DNA from: Candidatus Gastranaerophilales bacterium
Lineage (GTDB): Bacteria; Cyanobacteriota; Vampirovibrionia; Gastranaerophilales; Gastranaerophilaceae
NCBI GenBank assembly: GCA_947624645.1
Contig: CANQLG010000002.1
Location: 1 to 64,000 of the forward strand
Direction of reading: 5' to 3'
DNA length: 64,000 nt
The translations under genes were made by a program, and so were the position numbers. The notes beneath the pieces were generated by a model that worked only from the letters and a program-made list of their open reading frames with translations, did no database searches and was not told the origin of the DNA. Shown piece after piece: positions 54,462 through 62,921 of the stretch. Numbering within the stretch: the stretch's first letter is position 1; the number at the start of each line of letters is the position of its first letter.

Positions 54462-55411
54462 TGAAAAAATATGCATTAATATTCCCGGGTCAAGGTGCCC
54501 AAAAATCGGGAATGGGTAAAGATTTATATGACAGTTCAAATTCTGCAAGACAAGTTTTCGAAACAGCAGATAAAGTTTTAGGTTATAGTATTACAGATTT
54601 ATGTTTTAACGGTTCCGATGAAGATTTAATGAAAACCATAAACTCACAGCCTTGTATATTGACGGTTTCTTTAGCTGCTTATCATGCATTAAAAGAAAAA
54701 GTAAATATAGACTATATATATACGGCAGGACATAGTTTAGGGGAGTATGCAGCTTTATATACGGCAGGTGTAATAGATTTAGAAACAGCATTCAAATTAA
54801 TACAAAAAAGAGCATATTTAATGAATGAAGCGGCGCAAAATTCAGAAGGAGCCATGGCTGCGATACTCGGTTTAACGCATGAAGCCGTTATAAATATTGT
54901 TAAGACATTAAATAATGTATATGTGGCAAATTATAATTCACCCGGTCAAGTTGTTATAACAGGTAATAAGGGAGAAATAAATAATAATATAGATAAATTT
55001 AAAGAAGCGGGTGCTAAAAGAGTTATTCCTCTGGCTGTATCAGGGGCATTTCATTCACCAATGATGAAGCAAGCTTCAGAAAAATTTGTTGATTTTGTTA
55101 AACAGTTTGAATTCAAAAATTCAAAAGTTTTTGTTTATACGAATGTAGATGCAAAAGCTGAAACAAACGGTGAGGAGTTCAGAAATAAACTTCCTAAACA
55201 AATATGTTCATCAGTTCTTTGGACTCAGACAATAAATAATATAGTAAATAACGGAATAACAAATTTTATAGAAATAGGCCCCGGAAAAGTATTAGCCGGT
55301 CTTAATAAAAAAATTAATCCCGATATCAATACGCTAAATGTCTATGATACGGAATCATTAAATATAACAGTATCAGAGATATTGAATAATAAAGAAAAGG
55401 AGCTTGTATAA
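54461..55411 (+). CDS. fabD: Malonyl-CoA:ACP transacylase
   Basis: A 316-residue enzyme that moves malonyl from CoA to ACP. FPGQGAQ at the N-terminus, the nucleophile S92 in GHSLGEY, and the histidine of GAFHSPMM are visible. It overlaps both fabH and fabG by one base, so the three are tightly coupled. Confidence 0.97.
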   Translation: MKKYALIFPGQGAQKSGMGKDLYDSSNSARQVFETADKVLGYSITDLCFNGSDEDLMKTINSQPCILTVSLAAYHALKEKVNIDYIYTAGHSLGEYAALYTAGVIDLETAFKLIQKRAYLMNEAAQNSEGAMAAILGLTHEAVINIVKTLNNVYVANYNSPGQVVITGNKGEINNNIDKFKEAGAKRVIPLAVSGAFHSPMMKQASEKFVDFVKQFEFKNSKVFVYTNVDAKAETNGEEFRNKLPKQICSSVLWTQTINNIVNNGITNFIEIGPGKVLAGLNKKINPDINTLNVYDTESLNITVSEILNNKEKELV

Positions 55412-56139
55412 TGGGTGAAAATAAAGTTGCTTTAATAACAGGTGCATCAAGAGGTATAGGCAGAGCTTGCGCAATGGAGCTTGCAAAAGCAGGTTATGAT
55501 GTGGCAATCAGTTATGCAGGAAATGAAGAAGCTGCAAATAAAACAATAAATGAGTTAAAATCTCTAAATATAAATGCAAAGGCATATAAGTTTGACGTTG
55601 CAAATAAGGATGCTTGTACTCAAGCAGTTGAAGAGGTATTAAAAGATTTTGGGAAAATAGATGTACTTGTAAATAATGCAGGTATAACTCGTGACGGACT
55701 ATTTATGAGAATGAGCAGTGATAATTGGGAAGCGGTAATAAATACAAACTTAAACAGTGCGTTTTATATGACTAATCCCGTAATAAGAACAATGATAAAA
55801 CAACGTTCGGGGTGTATAGTTAATATGTCCAGTATATCAGGAATAATGGGAAATCCGGGGCAAGCTAACTATTCAACTGCAAAAGCCGGATTAATCGGGT
55901 TTACAAAATCTTTAGCAAAAGAATTAGGCTCAAGGAATATAAGAGTAAATGCGATAGCACCCGGATTTATACAAACTGATATGACAAAAGATTTAGATAC
56001 TGAAAAAATAACGGAACATATTCCGTTAAAACGCTTAGGACAGCCTGAAGATATAGCAAAGACAGTAAAATTTTTGGCGGAAGATGCTACTTATATAACA
56101 GGACAGGTAATAGGCGTAGATGGCGGACTTGTTATATAG
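55411..56139 (+). CDS. fabG: 3-oxoacyl-ACP reductase
   Basis: A 242-residue classical SDR. The NADPH loop TGASRGIG, NNAGITRD, the serine of NMSSISG and the YSTAK catalytic pair are present, and VDGGLV closes the fold. Its place between fabD and acpP identifies it as the fatty-acid reductase rather than a generic SDR. Confidence 0.96.
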   Translation: MGENKVALITGASRGIGRACAMELAKAGYDVAISYAGNEEAANKTINELKSLNINAKAYKFDVANKDACTQAVEEVLKDFGKIDVLVNNAGITRDGLFMRMSSDNWEAVINTNLNSAFYMTNPVIRTMIKQRSGCIVNMSSISGIMGNPGQANYSTAKAGLIGFTKSLAKELGSRNIRVNAIAPGFIQTDMTKDLDTEKITEHIPLKRLGQPEDIAKTVKFLAEDATYITGQVIGVDGGLVI

Positions 56140-56142
56140 TTT

Positions 56143-56176
56143 ACAAATTTGCAAATTTGTATGTAAATAGTATAAT
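56143..56176 (+). promoter_or_regulatory. acpP promoter with overlapping perfect palindrome
   Basis: The 18-bp perfect palindrome ACAAATTTGCAAATTTGT at 56143-56160 overlaps the -35 position (TTTGCA/TTGCAA) of a TATAAT at 56171-56176. A dimeric repressor bound there would block the promoter. The sequence is not the FapR or FabT consensus as I recall them. Confidence 0.55.
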
Positions 56177-56222
56177 AAATTCATAAAATAATTTAAGTAT
56201 TAGTTAAAATGAGGAAAAAAAA

Positions 56223-56456
56223 ATGAGTGATGTTCTTGAGAGAGTAAAAAAAGTAGTAGTAGAGCAATTAAGCGTAGATGAAAGCGCAGTTACTCCCGAA
56301 GCTAGTTTTACGGCAGACTTGGGCGCTGATTCATTAGATACAGTAGAATTAGTAATGGCATTTGAAGAAGAATTCGGATGCGAAATTCCTGATGAAGAAG
56401 CAGAAAAAATAGCAACAGTACAAGATGCAGTAAATTATATCGAAGCAAATTCATAA
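56223..56456 (+). CDS. acpP: Acyl carrier protein
   Basis: A 77-residue acidic ACP. The phosphopantetheine attachment serine is S37 in [10 protein letters not shown], followed by the recognition helix [21 protein letters not shown] precedes the ATG. It has its own promoter after fabG. Confidence 0.97.
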   Translation: MSDVLERVKKVVVEQLSVDESAVTPEASFTADLGADSLDTVELVMAFEEEFGCEIPDEEAEKIATVQDAVNYIEANS

Positions 56457-56482
56457 TTGCCCGAAAAAATAAACAAAATGTT

Positions 56483-56521
56483 TAATGAGGGGTGCTTGAA
56501 TAATGCAAGTTCTCCTCATTA
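56483..56521 (+). other. Hairpin in the acpP-fabF gap
   Basis: TAATGAGG (56483-56490) pairs with CCTCATTA (56514-56521), with an inner CTTG/CAAG. No T-run follows, so it is more likely an RNA processing or stability element than a terminator. Confidence 0.45.
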
Positions 56522-56548
56522 TTATTAGTAAATAAATAGGTGAAAAAA

Positions 56549-57808
56549 ATGACAAAAAGACGAGTAGTAATAACAGGCATGGGTGTAGTTTCACCCTATG
56601 GAGTCGGCTCAAATAAATTATGGGATGGCGTAGTTAACGGCAGAAGTGCAGTAACAAGAATTGAGAATATGGGAGATATGAGCGGGCACACTGTTCTAAT
56701 CGGCGGTGAGATAAAAGAATCAGTTTTTAATCCTATTGATTATTTTGAGCCAAAAGAAGCAAGAAGATTAGATAAATTTTTGCAATATGCAATTGTTGCG
56801 GCAAGAGAAGCCGTGGAAGATTCGGGAATAAAAGAATCAGATATAGATCCGTATAGATTTGGTTGTATAGTAGGTTCGGCAGCCGGCGGATTCCATACAA
56901 TAGAAAAAAGTTATGCGGATATGATAAATAAAGGACCTACCAAATGTTCCCCATTTACCATTCCGATGTTAATAACAGATATGGGAGCAGGAAAAATATC
57001 AATAGAAATGGGCGCAAAAGGTGTAAATAAAGCCGTAGTATCAGCATGTGCGACATCGGCGCACTGTATTGGAGATGCATTCAGAGCAATACAATATGAT
57101 GAAGTTGATGCTGTAATTTCAGGCGGAAGCGAAGCAGTAATATGCATGATTGGATTAGGCGCATTTACGGCAGCAAAAACACTTTCAAAAAGAAATGATG
57201 AACCCCAAAGAGCTTCAAGACCATATGACAAAGACCGAGATGGATTTGTAATGGCAGAAGGTGCAGGTATATTAATACTGGAAGAACTTGAACACGCAAA
57301 AAAACGCGGGGCAAAAATATATGCAGAAATAATAGGATTCGGACAAACAGGAGACGCACATGATGTTGTAGCACCTTGCCCAGATGGTTCAAGTGCTGCA
57401 AAAGCTATGGAATTTGCTCTAAAAGATGCGGGTTTAAAACCTGAAGACGTTCAATATATTAATACACACGGAACAAGTACTCATCTTGGCGATATTGCAG
57501 AAACTATGGCAATAGAAAAAGTTTTTGGTGACAGAAAGAAAAATCCCAATTTAAGAGTCAGTTCAACAAAATCAGCAACAGGCCATATGTTAGGTGCATC
57601 AGGTGCAGCGGAGTCTGTTATTTGTATAAATGCTATAAATAACGGAATAGTTCCGCCTACTATTAACTTGGAAAATTTGGATGAAGAAGTTGCAGATTTA
57701 AATTATGTACCGAATAAAGCTGAAAAATTGAATGTGAATGTAGCGCTAACAAATTCTTTCGGTTTTGGCGGACATAATGCGGTATTAATATATAAAAAGT
57801 ATAACTAA
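56549..57808 (+). CDS. fabF: 3-oxoacyl-ACP synthase II
   Basis: A 419-residue KAS II elongating acyl-ACP with malonyl-ACP. The Cys-His-His triad appears in SACATSAHC, THGTSTHLGD and KSATGHMLGASG, and SFGFGGHNAV closes the active site. ATG at 56549 is chosen because AGGTGA lies just upstream; an in-frame GTG at 56540 would lie inside that ribosome-binding site. fabI, fabZ and the acetyl-CoA carboxylase genes are not in the window. Confidence 0.96.
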   Translation: MTKRRVVITGMGVVSPYGVGSNKLWDGVVNGRSAVTRIENMGDMSGHTVLIGGEIKESVFNPIDYFEPKEARRLDKFLQYAIVAAREAVEDSGIKESDIDPYRFGCIVGSAAGGFHTIEKSYADMINKGPTKCSPFTIPMLITDMGAGKISIEMGAKGVNKAVVSACATSAHCIGDAFRAIQYDEVDAVISGGSEAVICMIGLGAFTAAKTLSKRNDEPQRASRPYDKDRDGFVMAEGAGILILEELEHAKKRGAKIYAEIIGFGQTGDAHDVVAPCPDGSSAAKAMEFALKDAGLKPEDVQYINTHGTSTHLGDIAETMAIEKVFGDRKKNPNLRVSSTKSATGHMLGASGAAESVICINAINNGIVPPTINLENLDEEVADLNYVPNKAEKLNVNVALTNSFGFGGHNAVLIYKKYN

Positions 57809-57828
57809 AATAATTAATTTCTATATTA

Positions 57829-57868
57829 CAAAAATGCAGTTGTTAAATACAACTGCATTTTTTTTGTG
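57829..57868 (+). terminator. fab operon terminator
   Basis: A 13-base stem, AAAATGCAGTTGT/ACAACTGCATTTT, with a five-base loop and a long T-run. Confidence 0.9.
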
Positions 57869-57979
57869 TAATATTTCTTAATAAAAACATAAAATAAGCA
57901 ATTATGATTAAAAAAAAAACTTTATAAAATTATATATTAAAAATTTTATGTAACTAGGGAATATAAATAGGAGGTTTTC

Positions 57980-59155
57980 ATGACATCTATTTCAGGTATT
58001 GTAGATTATAAACAATGGAAAAATTTGCAGAGTGTAAATACCGGGGGTAAACCTGTTTCGACAAAAACATCTATTTCAAGTGAAAATGATACTTATGTAT
58101 CATCTTCAAAAGAAATATGTACAGATGGAAAAGATGATGGTAAAATATCTTTTACTGAAAAATTAAAGAACTTTGGCAAAGGGCTTATTGCTCCGATAAC
58201 AAATATGTTTAAGTCACCTAAAAACTTTTTAATTGGTGCTGCAACAATAGCAGCAGGTGCGGGATTAATAGCTTTAACAGGTGGTGCGGCAGCTCCTATA
58301 TTTATTGCGGCAGGTGTAACATTAGGTACCGTTCAGATAGGTAAAGGCATATATAAAGCATCGACAGCAGAAACTGATGCTGAAGCGAAAGAGGCTTGGC
58401 AAGGAATCGGTACAGGAACATTCTCGGTTGCTGCATCAGTTGCAGGAGCTAAAAGCGCTGCAAAAGCCGGAGGTATTCAAGGGTCAGAAAATATGAATGC
58501 ATTCCAAGCTGTAAAAGCATGTTTTAAAAATGTTCCATCAGCAATTAAAAATTCTTGGACAAATGCAACTTCGAATATTGGTAATTTAGTATCAACAAAA
58601 TTAAGTATAGAAAAACAACCTTTAGAAAAAAATGCGAATAATGGCATACAAAATGCGGATAATAATACAAAAAATATTGTAGATATGTCAGAAGAAGAAT
58701 ATAATTCAATGTTGAGAAAATTGATGCAAGAAGATAAAGTACTTCAAGAAACATATCCCCAAACTGATTATGGTAGTTACCATTATAAATGGGTTCAAGA
58801 ATGGAACAAATTGAGATATGGGACTCCTAATGAAGAAACAGCTTTAACAATAAGACCAAATGCTACGGCTTCAACACCAAGCACACCTGTTAACTCAACA
58901 CCGACAGCTCAGGCATTACAATCAGGTTCCGAGTCAGTAAGTTTGCCTAAATCAATAGTAGAACAAGCTCAAAATGCATTGGAAGCACTTCAAAAACAAG
59001 CAAATCCATCCCGTAGTGACCTTAGAACTGCTCTAGATATGTTTGACCCGTTAAAAAATAAAAGTAATATTTCTGATATAACAGAATGGAGGCTTTTTAA
59101 CGAAATATATGGAAAGATGATAAAAATATACAAAAATTCAAAAAGCGCTGCATAA
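57980..59155 (+). CDS. Hypothetical protein with Gly/Ala-rich hydrophobic centre
   Basis: A 391-residue protein I do not recognise. The first 70 residues are polar. Residues about 75-125 contain two Gly/Ala-rich hydrophobic helices (FLIGAATIAAGAGLIALTGG, then APIFIAAGVTLG), and another Gly/Ala-rich stretch lies near 150 (GTFSVAASVAGAKSAAKAGG). The C-terminal half is polar and helical with a Ser/Thr/Pro linker (TASTPSTPVNSTPTAQ). There is no signal peptide, but the pattern resembles translocator or effector proteins that insert in membranes; this is only a resemblance. AGGAGG precedes the ATG. It forms its own unit. Confidence 0.6.
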   Translation: MTSISGIVDYKQWKNLQSVNTGGKPVSTKTSISSENDTYVSSSKEICTDGKDDGKISFTEKLKNFGKGLIAPITNMFKSPKNFLIGAATIAAGAGLIALTGGAAAPIFIAAGVTLGTVQIGKGIYKASTAETDAEAKEAWQGIGTGTFSVAASVAGAKSAAKAGGIQGSENMNAFQAVKACFKNVPSAIKNSWTNATSNIGNLVSTKLSIEKQPLEKNANNGIQNADNNTKNIVDMSEEEYNSMLRKLMQEDKVLQETYPQTDYGSYHYKWVQEWNKLRYGTPNEETALTIRPNATASTPSTPVNSTPTAQALQSGSESVSLPKSIVEQAQNALEALQKQANPSRSDLRTALDMFDPLKNKSNISDITEWRLFNEIYGKMIKIYKNSKSAA

Positions 59156-59172
59156 AAAATAAATATTTAACT

Positions 59173-59207
59173 AAAAAGAAGTTTCTGATTTCAGAAACTT
59201 CTTTTTT
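59173..59207 (+). terminator. Terminator
   Basis: A stem AAAAGAAGTTTCTGA/TCAGAAACTTCTTTT with a very short loop and a T-run. Confidence 0.9.
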
Positions 59208-59269
59208 ATAAAATTATGTTTGTGTGTATTTTGTTATCAACAAATGATAAATCTAATTCAAATGAGATA

Positions 59270-59351
59270 TCAAAATAAAACATGACTATGAAAATGTAGC
59301 AGAAGTTATAGAATTATTCGGTGGCTCTACTATTGCATCTGAAAATATATA
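59270..59351 (+). pseudogene. Possible coding remnant
   Basis: Between the two terminators, a 26-codon open stretch ends in HDYENVAEVIELFGGS and a stop codon. It is preceded in frame by a stop and has no start with a Shine-Dalgarno sequence. It may be the tail of a decayed gene. Weak call. Confidence 0.2.
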
Positions 59352-59373
59352 AAAATTAAAATTCAATAAAATA

Positions 59374-59402
59374 AAAGAGGAAGAATTATTCTTCCTCTTT
59401 TT
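59374..59402. terminator. Terminator of the HCP-like gene
   Basis: A 13-base stem, AAAAGAGGAAGAA/TTCTTCCTCTTTT, with a three-base loop and runs on both strands lies just after the minus-strand gene. Confidence 0.85.
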
Positions 59403-59411
59403 ATTATAGTA

Positions 59412-60974
59412 TTATAGCGATTTTACGTTAAAAAATTTGTATAAACCATCTATTATTGAGGGATTAACTATTTCGGGGCAGCAAGGACCTAAATATATTT
59501 TATTTATTCCCAAATAAATTAGATTGAATATATGTGATACCGTACTTGTGTTGCAATCTGTAATATATATGCTTAACAAATTTTCTACATTATCCAAATT
59601 ATTTTTTAATTGTTCAATAATTTTGTATACAAGTGAAAAATCATAATACGAATTTACATTCCAAAAATTTTCTCTGTTGTAGTCAAATGCAAAAGAAATT
59701 ATAAAATTATCAAGTGCTGCATTTTTACAAAATTTTTTAATATAACCTGCCGATGAATTTAATCTATCCGTTAAACCTATTATTATAATATTTTTAATTG
59801 TATTATTTTTAACTTTATTAATAATTAGTTTAATATTTTCTTCAATGAAATCAGGGGAATAGCCTATTTTAATATTTTGAGTAGTTTCATCTTTAATAAA
59901 TCCTTCAGATTCAAGAGCATATTTAATAATAGGTTCAAAATTATCTTTTTCAATTTTTGCAATACCTAAGGCGGGATATTTGGAAGAAGTATAAATTTGA
60001 CCCCGTATAACATCAATTTTTGTAGTAGCATTTCTGGAAATATAAATAGGCCCGGGAAAAGACGCATAATCAAGCGGAAAATTGTTTGTTGACTTTTGAA
60101 AATGACCTATAAGATTCTTATAATTTTTAAATTTTTCATATTCAAATGCGCTTAATAACTCATGGTGGGTATATATGTTAATATTCAAGTCTTTTGCAGC
60201 TTCAAGAATTTTTTCCAAATCTAAAAAACTGCTGCCAGATACAAGAATAGCTTTCCCTTTTTTTTGCCCAATTGTAACTTCAGATTCCGTTATTGGCCCA
60301 TATTTTTTTGTTATTGTTTCATAGAGAGTTTTCATTATTTTGTAATTGCATTTAGAAAAATCTTTAATTACTTCAATCATTGCATTTTCGCATAAATCAG
60401 GAATATTTGTATTATTTATCAACTTTAATACTTGATTTTTAGCTTCTTCCAAATTAACATCATATTTTTTTAAATCTATCAAATTATTACAAGCTTTTAA
60501 GATTAAATTTACCATTATTTCATACAAAGCTTTTTGATTTTTAGTTATAATTTTATTTTTTAAATTGGAATTTTGTTCTATATTGTTTAATGCTTTTAAA
60601 ATGGAATTTTTATCAGAAATATCAATTGGGGAAGAAGATATTAATTGAGGTGTTAAATTTGAATTTTGGCAATTTGATATATATAAATTTTCAAGTTTTT
60701 TCTTATTTTCATATAAATCTTTAATTATTATAAAGAAACTGTCCTCTTCAAAATCAAGGTCGACAATAAGAATAGAGATGAAATCAATAACTTTATCAGT
60801 GTATTCTTTCATATCAATATTGAGTGATTTTAATTTTTCAATATAATAAACAACCTGTTCAAGTTCAGAGAAAAGCAATTCTTTCATAGCCATTAAGAAT
60901 GGGTCATAAGAAAAAACAGAGGGAGTATTTGCTCCCGTGCAAAGTGAATTATAGTAATTTAAGAATTTATTCAT
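59412..60974 (-). CDS. Hybrid-cluster-protein (prismane) homologue lacking metal ligands
   Basis: A 520-residue protein with the fold signatures of hybrid cluster protein. These are GPITESEVTIGQKKGKAIL, TLH-type IYTHHELL, FPGPIYISRNA, YPALGIAK, and YLGINKIYLGP near the end. In HCP four cysteines and two carboxylates hold the hybrid cluster. By alignment from memory, they are A316, T402, F430, Y443 and N475 here; H270 is kept. The N-terminal cysteine motif for the second cluster is also absent. It cannot bind the usual clusters, so it may be a structural, regulatory or nucleotide-binding derivative. It lies eight bases after a glutaredoxin gene. Confidence 0.75.
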   Translation of the reverse strand: MNKFLNYYNSLCTGANTPSVFSYDPFLMAMKELLFSELEQVVYYIEKLKSLNIDMKEYTDKVIDFISILIVDLDFEEDSFFIIIKDLYENKKKLENLYISNCQNSNLTPQLISSSPIDISDKNSILKALNNIEQNSNLKNKIITKNQKALYEIMVNLILKACNNLIDLKKYDVNLEEAKNQVLKLINNTNIPDLCENAMIEVIKDFSKCNYKIMKTLYETITKKYGPITESEVTIGQKKGKAILVSGSSFLDLEKILEAAKDLNINIYTHHELLSAFEYEKFKNYKNLIGHFQKSTNNFPLDYASFPGPIYISRNATTKIDVIRGQIYTSSKYPALGIAKIEKDNFEPIIKYALESEGFIKDETTQNIKIGYSPDFIEENIKLIINKVKNNTIKNIIIIGLTDRLNSSAGYIKKFCKNAALDNFIISFAFDYNRENFWNVNSYYDFSLVYKIIEQLKNNLDNVENLLSIYITDCNTSTVSHIFNLIYLGINKIYLGPCCPEIVNPSIIDGLYKFFNVKSL

Positions 60975-60982
60975 AATTAATC

Positions 60983-61249
60983 CTAATCTTCAAGTAATTC
61001 GTCAAGTTCGCCTGAAGTATTAAGTTTATTTAATACATCATAACCGCCAATGCGTTTATTACCGATTATAATTTGAGGTACGGTAACTTTACCTTGGATA
61101 TCATATAATTTGCCGAGTTTTTTACGATATTCTTCTTCATTTGAAGTAATATCAATTTTTTTAAACGGAATGCCTTTATCATTCAGTAATAGTTCGGCTT
61201 TTTTGCAATATGGACAATAATCTACCGAATACATTACAACTTCTTTCAT
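60983..61249 (-). CDS. Glutaredoxin
   Basis: An 88-residue dithiol glutaredoxin with active site C12-P-Y-C15 (YCPYCKK), TVPQIIIG and GGYDVLNKL for glutathione binding. The ATG at 61249 follows AGGTGA at a good distance; a GTG nine bases earlier lies within that site. It is the first gene of an operon with the HCP-like protein, which suggests a thiol-redox connection. Glutathione itself is not assured in this lineage. Confidence 0.92.
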   Translation of the reverse strand: MKEVVMYSVDYCPYCKKAELLLNDKGIPFKKIDITSNEEEYRKKLGKLYDIQGKVTVPQIIIGNKRIGGYDVLNKLNTSGELDELLED

Positions 61250-61327
61250 AAAAATCACCTTTATTTATTAAAACTTTTATAATTATCAGGTAATAATATA
61301 TGAATTTTATTGCACGGAAGAATATAG

Positions 61328-62101
61328 CTATTTACTTATTCTTGAGATTAAATCTTCAATATTTTTCTTTTCATCTTCGGGCAGGTCAAAATTGAGATAG
61401 TCTTGAAAATATTCAACTGCACTTTCCATATCGCCTCGAGCCATAAAAAGAATTCCAAGTTTTTTATATGAAGGATGAAAATTTTCATTAGCTGATATTG
61501 CTTTTAAATGATTAGAAATAGCCTTATCAATATTATCATTTGCTTCATAAGTTATAGCTGTTTGATAATACATTACAGCGTTATTGTTTATTTTTTCAAG
61601 TACATTTTCATAGTTTGCAGCTGCACTGTCATAATCACCAAGTTCAAATTGAATATTACCTAAATCCCAAAAAGCGTCAATATTTTCAGGATCTATATCC
61701 AAGATTTCAAATAACTGGTCCATAGCTAAATCATAACGACAATCTTGAGTATAGAATCTTGACAGATAATGCTTCAGAGCTATTTCATCCGGCATAAGAG
61801 TTACGCCATTTTCAAGTAAATTTATGGCATCGATAATATTTTTATTTCTGTAATAGACATCTGAAAGATTGATATATGTTTGAACAGACTTTGGGTTAAC
61901 GGATAAAGTTTTAATAAAATATTCAACGGCTAAATCATCTTTAGCAAGTTTGGAGTAACAAAGCCCGATATTATTGAGGATATTAGGGTTATTATTATCA
62001 GACTCCAAAGCTTTAAGAAAAGCTTCGGCAGATTTTTCATAATCTGCAGCTTTAAATAAATCAAGCGCCGATTTTAAGTCATTATTTATTTTATTTTCCA
62101 T
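61328..62101 (-). CDS. TPR-repeat protein
   Basis: A 257-residue soluble protein made of about six tetratricopeptide repeats, for example ILNNIGLCYSKLAKDDLAVEYF, and later AFWDLGNIQFELGDYDSAAANY read in 34-residue steps. There is no signal peptide, so it is a cytoplasmic scaffold of unknown partner. TAATAT lies exactly six bases before the ATG, so the mRNA is probably leaderless. It is divergent from yebC. Confidence 0.85.
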   Translation of the reverse strand: MENKINNDLKSALDLFKAADYEKSAEAFLKALESDNNNPNILNNIGLCYSKLAKDDLAVEYFIKTLSVNPKSVQTYINLSDVYYRNKNIIDAINLLENGVTLMPDEIALKHYLSRFYTQDCRYDLAMDQLFEILDIDPENIDAFWDLGNIQFELGDYDSAAANYENVLEKINNNAVMYYQTAITYEANDNIDKAISNHLKAISANENFHPSYKKLGILFMARGDMESAVEYFQDYLNFDLPEDEKKNIEDLISRISK

Positions 62102-62113
62102 AATTTTATATTA
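62102..62113 (-). promoter_or_regulatory. Leaderless promoter of the TPR gene
   Basis: On the minus strand TAATAT (62108-62113), six bases, then the ATG at 62101. Confidence 0.5.
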
Positions 62114-62154
62114 CAATAAAAGAAAAATATAACAAGATAAGAAAGGAATAATCA

Positions 62155-62907
62155 ATGTCGGGACACTCAAAGTGGTCAACAATCAAGCATAAAAAGGCGG
62201 CAATAGATGCGGCAAGAGGAGTAACGTTTCAAAAATTTTCAAGAGAATTAATAGTAGCGGCAAAAATGGGAGGGCCGGATCCGGCCGGAAACTTCAGACT
62301 AAGAACTGCAATAGATAGAGCGAAAGCGGCAGGGCTTCCGAATGATAATATAAAAAGAGCAATAGAAAAAGGTGCAGGCTCGGGCGGCGCTGACAGTATG
62401 GAAGAATTAACTTATGAGGGCTACGGCGCAGGCGGAAGTGCTATATTTATAGAAGCAATGACAGACAATCGTAACCGTACGGCAGGTGATATAAGAAGTT
62501 TCTTCTCTAAATTCGGAGGAAATCTTGGTGAAACAGGATGCGTAGGCTGGATGTTTAAACAAATCGGTGTTATTGAATTTGATAAAGAAACAACTGATTT
62601 TGATAAATTGTTTGAAGCTGCTATTGAAGCTAATGCTCAAGATGTAATTGATGAAGATGAGTTCTATAAAGTTATAACTAATCCCGAAGATTTTCAAACT
62701 TGCGTAGAGACATTGGAAAAAATCGGTTTCAAAGGTAAGGCAGCTCAATTGACCAGAATAGCTGAAAATACAATTGAAATTACCGATGAAAAAATTGCAA
62801 CCAATATTTTAAGATTAATGGAAAAATTAGAAGAGCATGATGATGTTCAAAATGTTTATTCCAATTTTGATATATCAGATGAATTAATGGACAAAATTGA
62901 TATATAA
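62155..62907 (+). CDS. YebC/PmpR-family protein
   Basis: A 250-residue member of the YebC/TACO1 family. It starts MSGHSKWSTIKHKKAAIDAARG, with GAGSGGADSMEELTYEGYG near 73 and the three-domain length of the family. Members act as DNA-binding regulators or translation factors that relieve ribosome stalling, and sequence alone does not separate the two. AAAGGA precedes the ATG. Confidence 0.95.
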   Translation: MSGHSKWSTIKHKKAAIDAARGVTFQKFSRELIVAAKMGGPDPAGNFRLRTAIDRAKAAGLPNDNIKRAIEKGAGSGGADSMEELTYEGYGAGGSAIFIEAMTDNRNRTAGDIRSFFSKFGGNLGETGCVGWMFKQIGVIEFDKETTDFDKLFEAAIEANAQDVIDEDEFYKVITNPEDFQTCVETLEKIGFKGKAAQLTRIAENTIEITDEKIATNILRLMEKLEEHDDVQNVYSNFDISDELMDKIDI

Positions 62908-62921
62908 AAAATCTCATTACA

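Noticed and set aside
59412-60974. Functional carbon monoxide dehydrogenase or hybrid cluster enzyme
   Set aside because: The fold is similar but the cluster-binding cysteines and carboxylates are replaced, so the usual activity is not supported.
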